This document shows, one piece after another, positions 12,120 to 20,700 of a DNA stretch of 64,000 nucleotides. The translations under genes were made by a program, and so were the position numbers. The stretch is from the NCBI GenBank assembly GCA_030062745.1, contig CP099847.1, positions 914,304 through 978,303 of the forward strand, written 5' to 3'. The notes beneath the pieces are model-generated. The model saw only the letters and a list, made by a program, of their open reading frames with translations, was not told where the DNA came from and did no database searches. This DNA comes from Capitulum mitella (lineage: Eukaryota > Arthropoda > Thecostraca > Pollicipedomorpha > Pollicipedidae). The first letter of the stretch is position 1; each line of letters starts with the position of its first letter.

Positions 12120-12590
12120 TGCGATGCGAATGACGCTACATCGTCTAGCAGGTACAGGTCTGCAAACTTTAAAGTACTAGCTAGGATCGAGGTCACGCAA
12201 GTTCTGTTGGATAAAACTGGAATAGAACAGACGGATATATGCAAACATTGCAACATGGAAAGTGAAAGTTTAATGCATAAATTCCGGGGATGTCGCATTA
12301 TCAAACGTTTTTGGGCAGACATCAAAAAGTATCTGAGACAAATCAACGTGTTGGAGGAAAACCAAAATATAAGCGCACGGGATGTAATATTGGGCACAAA
12401 TATAGGTCCCATGGTAAATCATGCACTTGCGGTGGCAAAATATATAAGTGAAGGGTGGAGCTTAAATAATGATGCTTTCATTAACAATTTAAAGGCTGAT
12501 CGTCGGGTGGAACACGTCTCGTCTATTATGAATAATACTGAGCACAAATTCCACATGAAGTGGGGAAATGTTATTCATCCAGCACAGTAA
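12120..12590 (+). pseudogene. LINE 1 ORF2 C-terminus with CCHC zinc knuckle
   Basis: The open stretch (clean from 12207) continues ORF2 beyond the MITE. It carries CKHCNMESESLMHKFRGC, a C-x2-C-x7-H-x5-C arrangement found at the C-terminus of L1-group ORF2 proteins, then helical sequence to a stop at 12590. The 3' untranslated part (12591-12817) contains runs of GTTTGGC/ATGTTTG-like words and no long poly-A tail. Confidence 0.8.
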
Positions 12591-12817
12591 ATACGGCAAA
12601 AACGATGGGAAACGGAGTTGTGCTGTCTTGATCGAATATGGTTCATTTGGTAGTGATGTTTGGCAGATGACAAATGGCAGATGGTATCTGGCATATGATG
12701 TTTGGCGAATGTTTGGTGTGGCATATTTGAATGTTTGATGTGGCAAGTAGCGTCTAGCTCGCACTTGAATGTTCGGATGCCGATAATAAATTAGCCCTTT
12801 AGTGGGAACAACTGAAA

Positions 12818-12833
12818 AACTCAGAGGTGTTCC
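12818..12833. repeat. Target-site duplication of LINE 1, right copy
   Basis: Identical 16-bp match to 6904-6919. The PLE reading frame (minus strand) resumes immediately beyond it. Confidence 0.9.
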
Positions 12834-13352
12834 CTATGTGCACGCCGCTGACGGCTCCCAGAGCGCGTGTGAGAGGTCTGGCTAATACCCTAGCCAACTC
12901 GTGAGGCGAGCTTCTGATCCCCGATGTTATAGGACGCACTGGGATGTCGGCTTTGTGCACTTTTGGAAGGCCCCGGATACTCGGGGTAGCCGGAGCCTCC
13001 TGGAGTAGATGAATCAGCTGTTTCCCTTTTTCCGATTTCTGTGACACTTTCCTGCTCTTTTGGTTGAAGGACATGCTGACCTTATTTGTGTATCCGGTAG
13101 GTTTCTTCTTATATGTTTCCGTATCATTCAGCACATCATTCATTGTCAGCACATTGCGCCCTGTCAATAATTATGATTCCACCTCCCTTGTCCGCCTGCG
13201 TTGTAACAACATAAGAGTCTTCGGCCAGATTACGTAGCGCAGTCATGTATCTCCTCGGCAGCCTATCTGGCTCCATGTCTGCCAGGGCCTTGCAGCATTA
13301 AAGTGTATCTTTAATGAAGGCCTTTCCAACATCTTCGTCATTCCATTTTTGC
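12834..13352 (-). mobile_element. Penelope-like retroelement copy 1, 5' part (RT N-terminal half)
   Basis: On the minus strand, a frame from about 13350 reads WNDEDVGKAF, then after one stop LADMEPDRLPRRYMTALRNLAED...QADKGGG. The ADKG box is the first conserved RT motif of PLEs. After a frame change it reads MNDVLNDTETYKKKPTG, then LLQEAPATPSIRGLPKVHK, VRPITSGI and HELARVLARPL (13167-12830). PKVHK and RPI.SG..SP are diagnostic of PLE reverse transcriptases. The continuation is at 6919 and below, on the other side of LINE 1. The 5' end near 13352 abuts PLE copy 2 head to head. Confidence 0.85.
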
Positions 13353-13374
13353 ACTGTATAACGTGGAGGAAAGT

Positions 13375-14895
13375 GGCCGCAAAAGAGCAGGAAAGTGCTG
13401 AAGAAATTAGAAAAAAGGAAACAGCTGCTTTATCTACTCCAGGAGGCTCCGGCTACCCCGAGCATCCGGGGCCATCCAAAAGTGCACAAAGCCGGCATCC
13501 CAGTGCGTCCTATAACATCGGGGATCAGAAACTCGCCTCACGAGCTGGCTAGGGTATTAGCCAGACCTCTCACACGCGCTCTGGGGACCGTCAGCGGCGT
13601 GCACACACGTGCACACACGGCTAGGGTATTAGCCAGACCTCTCACACGCACTCTGGGAACCGTCAGCGGCGTGCACACACGGAACACCTCTGAGTTGATG
13701 GGAATGTTACAAGACGTGGATTTTTAGGATAAGTTTCGGGCTAGCTTCGATGTAAAAGCGTTATTCACCAACGTTCCCGCTGAGGGTGCTCTCGGGGTGA
13801 TCAAAGTATAGTTGACAAGATGAATCCTAGCGGTCACCTTTTCCAAAGGCTGTTTATCTAAAACTTGTATCAATATGTATGTACTTTGGGACATTCACGT
13901 TCAATTCAGAGGAGTATGTGCAGCATAACGAGCTGGCGGTGGGCTCCCCACTGAGTCCAGTCGCCGCATGTTTATATGTATGGGGTGGCTGGAAAGCAAC
14001 CACAACCGAAAAATCATGGGGGAAGCCGTGCTTTGGGTGCACTATGTTGATGATGTATTTGCCGTGATTCCGCAAAACTTAGATTTAGATGAACAACTCT
14101 AGCTGCTTAACTCAGTGGATGTCAAAATCCAGTTCAACGTCAAGCGTGGAAAGAGGGGGGCCATCCTTTTCTTGACAATGAGGTGATACGACACGGGAAA
14201 AAATGTAAAATTTAGAGTGTACAGAAAACCAACGAACAGAGAGAACTACGTACATCACTTCTCAGGACATAATGATCGGGTAAAACGAAGTATACTCATC
14301 GGCTTCTTCCTCGGGGCATTTCGCATCTGTAGCGATGAGTATTTGGAGAAGGAAATTTGCCGCATTTTCGTATCCTTCATGAAGTTAAAGTACCTTAAAG
14401 GTCTGCTCATTCATCTAAAAAACCTATAAAAATTGGGGAAAAGTCAAGAACTCCTACGAACAACAGACCTCTCAAGCGATACACCTCCATGCCACTCTCG
14501 GGTCAGGCCAAAACGATTGCGAAAGGGAGCAAAAAACAAAGTACCCATTACATCTGGAAAGAAAACAGGCGAACTAATAATTCGGGGTAAAAAGCGTAGG
14601 ACCAAAGACAAGACTGTAATATACAAAATCCCGGTGGAGGGGGTGGGTGGGGTGTGGTAAGGCTTACATATGAGAGACGGGGAAGGTAATCGAGACAAGA
14701 ATAAAAGAACATAGGATGGATGTGAAAAAACAACACATGTCATGCAGTGCATTTGTCGCTCACAGTGAACGGTGGAACCACCTGCGAAATTGGGGTAACT
14801 CTACCATTCTAGTGTCTTGCAAAAACAAAGAAAACAGACGAGAGATGGAGACAGCATATATTGCAACGAATGAAACGATTAACACGAGGGCGGGG
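13375..14895 (+). mobile_element. Penelope-like retroelement copy 2, main part (RT and start of GIY-YIG)
   Basis: This plus-strand copy begins inside the RT (KSRKVLKKLEKRKQLLYLL) and has APATPSIRGHPKVHK, VRPITSGIRNSP and a short internal duplication: HELARVLARPLTR is partly repeated (the words GCTAGGGTATTAGCCAG near 13546 and 13619). The RT palm (about 13880-14070) is frameshifted but still shows LGDIHVQF-type sequence and YVDDVFAVIPQN (near 14043). The KPTNRENYVHHFSGHND block (14217-14429) and the GIY-YIG start IYKIPVEG follow, then WNHLRNWGN...KNKENRREMETA (14716-14895). Reading ends at INTRAG where LINE 2 is inserted; the remaining WSKAA residues occur at 19150 onwards. Many stops; inactive. 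Confidence 0.85.
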
Positions 14896-15649
14896 AATTA
14901 AATCAAATTTGCTTCATTTAACTGCTGGGGCCTTGGAGACTTTAAAAAGAGAAATGATGTCTTTTGCTATCAACATAATCAGGACTTCAACATCATCCCC
15001 TTGCAGGATGTGCACTGTAGGGAAATAGGAGTGCCCTACTTCATGAACGCCATGGGGAGTGATATTGTTGTGGCACCTTATGCAAACAATGCTCGTGGTG
15101 TGGCAATACTTGCCAAAAACATTGGCGTAAATCTTCAGGAAACAAGTTTAGATAGAAATGGAAACTTCATTATTACTAAGGCTAGGATAAATGACAACAT
15201 AGAAATGTGCCTAGTTAATGTGTATGGACCTAACTCAGACGAGCCTGGCTTTTTCCATTCATTGGCCGAAAATATAAAGAGGTACTGGGAAGATGAAAAT
15301 ATTCCTATTATAATTGCTTGCGATTTCAACTTGACGTTGAATCAAAACATGGACAATCAGAATTACTTGCCCGAAAACAATGTAAGAGAGAGAGAGAGCT
15401 GTCAGAAAACTAATGTCTGATAATGAAGTCATAGATATATTTTGGGAACGAAACCTTGAACTTAGGCGATACACATGGCGGGTGGGTAACCTCATTGTCA
15501 AGCAAGCCAGATTAGACATGTTCTTGATAAGTAAGAGCTTGGAGGTGTATGTGACAAAGATTGAAATTCAACCAAATTACCGATCAGATCACTATAGCAT
15601 CACTTCAGATAGATATTGCAAAGCAGCCAAGAGGAAGAGGGTTTTTTAA
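14896..15649 (+). pseudogene. LINE 2 ORF2 endonuclease domain, truncated and frameshifted
   Basis: The frame from about 14908 reads FNCWGLGDFKKRNDVF, then LQDVHC where the usual catalytic E of QE.HC is D. GVAILAKN, LVNVYGPNSDEPGF and ACDFNLTLNQNMD (GDFN-type motif with the G lost) follow. A frameshift near 15410 precedes the piece 15413-15649 with YTWRV and ARLDMFLIS, followed by YRSDHYSI with the SDHS-type catalytic D and H preserved. There is no start codon because the 5' end is missing. Confidence 0.8.
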
Positions 15650-17596
15650 GTTCAATGCATCCTTGCTGAAAGATTTAAACTATGCAAATCTGGCTAAGGC
15701 TGTCATTATCAGTACAGTAGAGGAATATGCATTACCCATCTAAAGGTCAGAGTACATCAAGAAAAATCCAACGCAAGTGCAACTTACAATAAACCCTTCT
15801 CTTTTCTTTGATATTTTATTGTTAACTGTAAGAAGAGAAACAGTGTCTTTCTGAATTAAAAAGAAAAGAGCTGAGATGAAAGCTGAAAAAGAATTGCAGG
15901 CTTTTATAGATACGTTTGAGAAACCAGCTGATCGAGCTAGCAACTAAAACACATTGGAGCTTTTGCAGCTGAAAAGGACAGAGCTAGAACAAATTAGAGA
16001 AAAGAAGCTGAGGGGTGGTTTCATAAGGTCGCGAGCGATTTGGCGAGATCGGACCGAAAAATCATCCGCATAGTTCTTGACACTTAAGAAGAGGCGGTTT
16101 AAAAGCAAAAGGATTTCCTGTCTGAAGACAGAAAACGGTGTTCAAAGAAGTCAAAGAGATATTTTGGCAGCTTTTCAGGAACATTTTCAAGAGAAATTCC
16201 GAAACAAAAAAAATGGAAATGGAGTAGATTATAATGAGTATTTGTCAAACCTAGGATCAAAAAATGTCTCAGAATGAGATAAAATTACGTTGCGGGAACC
16301 AGTCACTGACATGGAATTGGGAAGAACTCTTATGGGCACGAAAAATGGAACATCCCCAGGGAGTGACGGCTTCCCAGTTGAGTTTTGTAATTTTTTTGGC
16401 CCGATTTAAAGGGTTTCTTCTTGGCTTTGTGTAACGACTGTTTCTTGAAAGGTGCTACTCCAACAACATTAAAAGAAGGAATCATTGTGCTGTTGCCAAA
16501 ACCTAGTAAACCAAGAGAACTTATAAAGTCGTACAGACCGATTACATTGTTAAGCGTTAACTACAAGATTATTTCAGGCACAATAACAAACAGATTAAAG
16601 AATGTCCTCAGTACAGTTATTGACCCATACAAGTCCACATTTCTGCAGGGAACATTTATTGGAGATAACATTAGAATGTTGTATAACACCATTTAGCTAC
16701 TGAAAAATGAGCAAATGAGCGGTATCCTGCTGAGCTTAGACATAGAGGCAACTTTTGATTCAGTGAGTTGGCAGTTTATTCAAAAAGTCCTTCAAAAACG
16801 AAATTTTCCCTGAAATATCATAAGGTGGTTCAATACCTTGTATGTTTGGTCTTTTGCAAGAATCTTGCATAATGGACATTTATCAGAGAGAATAAATCTG
16901 GAGAGGTCATGCAGACAGGGTGACGCGTTAAGCTGTTATCTTTCTGTACTGGTCATGGAGGTTCTGGCGAGGAAAATTAAACTTAATAATGGAATCAAGG
17001 GGCTAAAAGAAGCCAATCAAGAGTATAAGATCTTGATGTACGCTTATGATGCAATCTTCCTCCTGGAACCAAATGTAGGTAGTGTTGGGACACTATTTCA
17101 TGAACTGGGATGGTTCGCCAAATATTCGGGCCATAGCCCGAACTTAGACAAAACCCAAGCCATGTGGATAGAAGTACCTCACAGGGATGCAGATATTTTT
17201 CAGGGAAATGTAAGCCTGCAGTGGTATAGTGCTTTGAAAACATTAGGCATCACCTACGAAAATAATGTAAAAAGTGCACTAGATGTGTACAATGAAAAGG
17301 TCAACGACATTAAACGTGAAATTACTAAGTGGAGGCACAAAAACTTGTCACTGCAAGGAAAAGTAACTGTAATTAAATCATTATTGATATCCAAGATAAG
17401 CTACCTCTTTATGTCAATCCCGAAACCCTCTCGAAATATTTTGGATGAATTAACTAAAACGTTATATTCGTTTCTGTGGCGTGGGAAAAAAGACCAAAGT
17501 AAAACGTGCCACACTTGTCAGGCCTCTAATAAATGGAGGTGTGGGAATGGTCGACGTAAAAGCATACACATCAGCTCTGAAAACAACGTGGATTAA
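15650..17596 (+). pseudogene. LINE 2 ORF2 reverse transcriptase, several frames
   Basis: After a decayed linker (15650-16076, with one part out of register near 15740-15950), the frame 16077-16277 carries the pre-RT region. The piece 16421-16696 has IIVLLPKPSKPRELIKSYRPITLLSVNYK. Just after it LSLDIEATFDSVSW keeps the catalytic D but shows ATFDS for AFDS. The longest piece (16838-17596) has RSCRQGDALSCYL, the catalytic box altered from YADD to YAYD, FHELGWFAKYSG, and NLSLQGKVTVIKSLLISK of the thumb. The changed YAYD box alone would abolish activity. Confidence 0.82.
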
Positions 17597-18720
17597 ACAA
17601 CTGATCACAAAACGCAGTTCTGGAACGATATTATTGGTCGAGAAGTCAGTAAACACATACAATTTTGGCAAATGGGTCATTTTGCAATGAGGAGGAAAGT
17701 GGTTGTCATCAAAAACCAGTTTTGGAGAGAGGTTCTTTTAGATTTAGCAGTTTAAAAAAAAACTACAAAATGGGCATTGACGATATAACTGCTAACTCCC
17801 TCTTTTTCTCGGATTTCACCAAATTGAAGAAGACTTGGATAAAGGACTGGCTCAATTAGAACGCTGAATGACCTGCTAAACCCAGATGGATCTCTTATAG
17901 CATACGAGGACTTTAAAACAACATATGGAATCCAGGCAACGTTTCTAGACTATGGTGCCCTGCTAGACAGTTTGCCTGCAAAATGGACACAAGCAAGGGA
18001 AAGGAAGAAGATTAGCGAAACCAGCATGCATCCTATTATTAGCTTTATTGCGGGTAGGAAGACCAGTACATCTCACTTGTACAACGTTATTATAAAAAAA
18101 AAAAAAAAGATCAGGTCATTATATGGGAAGGTTCGAGGATTTCCGGGGATTCCGGGAATTCCGGGAATGGTTGGCCTGGTGTATATTTAAACCTTGGAGC
18201 ATTCCCTATTCAATACAGAGGCTCCCGTTACAAAATAATTACTAGAACCGTATCCACAAATACCTCGCTAAAGAAAATGAAAATAAAAGACACTGATATG
18301 TGTGAGCATTGTCCAGAGCGAGACAACATTTTACATAAGTTCTGGTACATTGTACATATAGTTTTTTATAGCGAGACAACATTTTACATAAGTTCTGCCC
18401 CCGAGCCCAGAATCTCTGGAATGCCCTGATAGTCTGGTTAAATACAAAACAGCTTAATGATTTAGCAAGGAGAATCGGCGAAAAGGAAATAATCCTGGGA
18501 GTTGAAGGCGGCGGGATTTTAAGCCATTTGGTAGGAAGTGCAATACATATGATTAATGCCAAGGGACGTCCTTCGCTTTTTTCCATATTAAGCGTGCTAC
18601 AGTCAGATGTGGTAAGCGAGTACTATAGTGCTAAGATCAACAATACGATGGAGAAATTTCATAAAAAATGGGCTGGGCTGAATTGTTTAGACGTCGATCT
18701 TCGGAACCAAACAACGATAG
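17597..18720 (+). pseudogene. LINE 2 ORF2 C-terminal region, degraded
   Basis: Short open pieces (17481-17690, 17665-17859, 17972-18190) follow LINE 1's C-terminal order at low similarity, for example WTQARERKKIS...MHPIISFIAG against the LINE 1 block ending IIHPVVKYILA. A run of A near 18094-18108 and a local duplication of GCGAGACAACATTTTACATAAGTTCTG-like sequence (18318 and 18372) disrupt it. A CEHC...NILHKFW stretch near 18300-18345 is the decayed CCHC knuckle. Confidence 0.6.
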
Positions 18721-19135
18721 CAGCACCCGATGCTAGCTGTACCTTCTATCTGCTAATGATTTTCCCAACACTTGTTGACAATACGTGCCCCAACGGATGT
18801 CATTGTTTTGTGTTTGGCCCGTTTACGTTTTTGCGTCTTTTTTTGTTTTTTGTTTTTTTCCAGTCGACGCCTCGTGAGCTTTTTCTGTCTTGCGCATCTG
18901 ATATTTCTTGCGAGGAACAAGAGTGGTTTCCCCAATATGTGTGAATGAAGGTGTGAACGTTCAAACTTTCTTTGGTAGGCAATTCTCTCGCTCCTGCGGC
19001 TGGGCAGGGACGTGTGCGTCCGTCGGCGCCGGTCGTGCCAATGTGAGCGCATGCTATTTGTGATGTCAGGAAATGTTGTCAGAGATGTGAGTGATAAGAT
19101 GTGGAAATAACAGTAAACTAAGAGAGAGAGAAAAA
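18721..19135 (+). other. LINE 2 3' untranslated region and tail
   Basis: T-rich stretch with GTTTTTTG-type runs at 18838-18870, no coding signal, ending in an AGAGAGAGAGAAAAA tail that meets the right target duplication at 19136. Confidence 0.6.
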
Positions 19136-19410
19136 AACACGAGGGCAGGGTTTGTAAAATGGTCCAAAGCAGCGGCGGCTCTTGATATCAAAAAGTAGGG
19201 CAGATTAACATTGACTTACAAGTTCTGTAGGAGGAGAGCAGTGTGATTTGGCACATGCATTTAAAATTCAACGTCAATTGAAGCTGTTCCTTGCTATAAG
19301 GATTCTGGTGTTGAACTTGCTGACGAAGACTGTATGTAGTCGAAACGTTCTAATACATCTCTGTAAGTGCTACTGCATTGCCGCTATTTCCCAAGAACAA
19401 TGTTACATAT
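19136..19410 (+). mobile_element. Penelope-like retroelement copy 2, 3' end
   Basis: The sequence resumes the GIY-YIG C-terminus (frame reading RVCKMVQSS, equivalent to FVKWSKAA of copy 1 with frame loss) and then the PLE 3' region. It aligns to the minus strand of 5505-5760 of copy 1. Similarity is lost at about 19400, the probable 3' end. Confidence 0.75.
19270..19349 (+). ncRNA. Hammerhead-ribozyme-like fold in 3' region of PLE copy 2
   Basis: AACGUC (19270-19275) pairs with ACGUU (19345-19349) to give a 5-bp helix III and places GUC at the cleavage position. The helix-I arm contains a perfect UCCUU/AAGGA apical hairpin. Box CUGACGA is at 19320-19326, helix II GACU/AGUC at 19328-19341 and box GAAA at 19342-19345. 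The core matches the hammerhead consensus CUGANGA...GAAA. The base of helix I is poorly paired, so cleavage is uncertain. Confidence 0.55.
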
Positions 19411-20040
19411 TTTGCAAATATGGTGCTCATCATAACCTCGTCTTTCACACGCCCTAAGGCCCAAATGACCAACCAACCAACCGCTTTTTCAGCAGGTCTT
19501 TATATGACCGAATATTAGGACTGTCCCTAAACTTTAAGTAAATAGGACGGGAGTACCTTTCCCGATCCCTTTCCCTGCACAATGTCGTCGGGTCATCTTC
19601 GTCAACCCACCTTCGTAAACGCCGTGTCTCAGCATCTTTTTCAGCCTCGTACTGTCACCTCAGCCACCTTCAGCCAGGGGTGTCGATTTGTATTCTTTTG
19701 CGGGGGCCATGCCCTCCCCTTCTCCTCTGTGGATATTGGCCCCTGCAAGCCTGACCTTGCTCCTCCCAATATTTTCTGCCAGTTTTAACAAGGGAAATAG
19801 GCAATACTTAAGAAAATAATGATCGCAATGGATAAGACCGACTATATATATGGTGTTGTTTCATAAATAACTAAAAATAGTCAACATAAAGCGAAATCAG
19901 TAAGTGGGGACACTCACATTTCCTTTCCTTCTTTCTTTTCAAACGGTGTTCCTTTTTAAAATGCTTCCTTGCACTTCCCTGAAAGGAATGGCGCAGGAAG
20001 ATGTTTGAACCATCCGTTTACCCGCTAAACGAGTGTAACT
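19411..20040. other. Unassigned sequence
   Basis: No gene or clear repeat boundary. A CCAACCAACCAACC run lies near 19468. The word CAGGGGTGTCGATTTGT near 19675 resembles the ends seen near 22028 and 22250 and may be the relic of a transposon terminus. Confidence 0.35.
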
Positions 20041-20700
20041 TCCGCCTGTCGGAGCGCCTAAGACAAGGGAGGCACGTCCGCATCCGGCAGCCTCGGCCTT
20101 TCATCGTGTCGTAAGCAGTCCAGCAGAGGCGTCACCGCCTCCGGACCGTTGCGTAAGGCAGCGGCGCGCCGGCCGTGACCCTGGAGCCGGCGCCGCTTCC
20201 CGTCGCCGCTCTGAAGCCCTCGCCGCCTCCGCCGGCGGAAGGTCTTCTCGGCGCGGAGCGGCTCTCAGTCACGGCCTGAGTCGTGACTGAGAGCCGTGTG
20301 TGAGAGCAGTGGGAGTCGCCGCTCCCCGCCGAGACCATACCGGCCGGACGATCCTCGACGTTCACGCGGTCGACGCGGATGGAGCCAGTGGCGTGCCCGG
20401 ATTTATCAGTAGGGGTATGCGCTCGTCGGGATTGAAGCAAACATCGTGAAGCGCCATTGGCCTCCAGAACGTGTTCGTGATACAACAGACAGAAATCGAC
20501 CGTGACGAGATCTTGTGGCCTCCCTGGCTTCTGCGGTCTTCGCTCCGCTGCTGGCTGGAGCCGCCGACGCCGTCGTATTTCAGCGGCGTTGCGCTGGCGA
20601 AGGCAGGGGTTCCGGTTTCAGCCGTTTCCCTCCCCGGTCCGGCGACAGTTATGCCCGTCCGACACGTAACACGCCCCGCCTGGCCTCGGATCAGGTGATG
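20041..20700. other. CpG-rich segment, possible promoter or 5' exon of an unrecognised gene
   Basis: The segment is strongly CG-rich and open in several frames on both strands, unlike the AT-rich flanks. A perfect 15-bp inverted repeat with an 8-nt spacer (CGGCTCTCAGTCACG, 20259-20273 and 20282-20296) lies inside it. A plus-strand open frame (20515-20946) leaves the CpG-rich part and continues into AT-rich sequence but has no recognisable domain. I cannot tell a true first exon from chance openness. Confidence 0.35.
20259..20296. repeat. Perfect 15-bp inverted repeat (cruciform/hairpin potential)
   Basis: Left arm 20259-20273, spacer GCCTGAGT, right arm 20282-20296; arms are exact reverse complements. 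Confidence 0.85.

Larger units (their letters stand above)
6920..12817 (+). mobile_element. LINE 1: near full-length L1/Tx1-like non-LTR retrotransposon, inserted in PLE copy 1
   Basis: A 5.9-kb element with a CpG-rich 5' region (6920-7230), an ORF1 with coiled-coil/RRM-type ORF1p features, an ORF2 with apurinic endonuclease, reverse transcriptase and C-terminal CCHC domain, and a short 3' region. Perfect 16-bp duplications flank it. It lies opposite in orientation to PLE copy 1, which it splits. Both ORFs contain stops and frameshifts, and a MITE at 11768-12086 interrupts ORF2, so it is inactive. LINE 2 downstream is a relative, with similar residues around FHELG.FAK.SG. Confidence 0.9.
14896..19135 (+). 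mobile_element. LINE 2: 5'-truncated L1/Tx1-like retrotransposon, inserted in PLE copy 2
   Basis: The element starts directly inside the ORF2 endonuclease (KFASFNCWGLGDF) and lacks ORF1, as expected for 5' truncation during target-primed reverse transcription. It runs through endonuclease, RT and C-terminal domain to a 3' region ending in an (AG)n/A-rich tail at about 19120-19135. Flanking duplications AACACGAGGGCGGGG (14881-14895) and AACACGAGGGCAGGG (19136-19150) differ at one base. It is related to LINE 1 but distinct in sequence. Confidence 0.88.
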
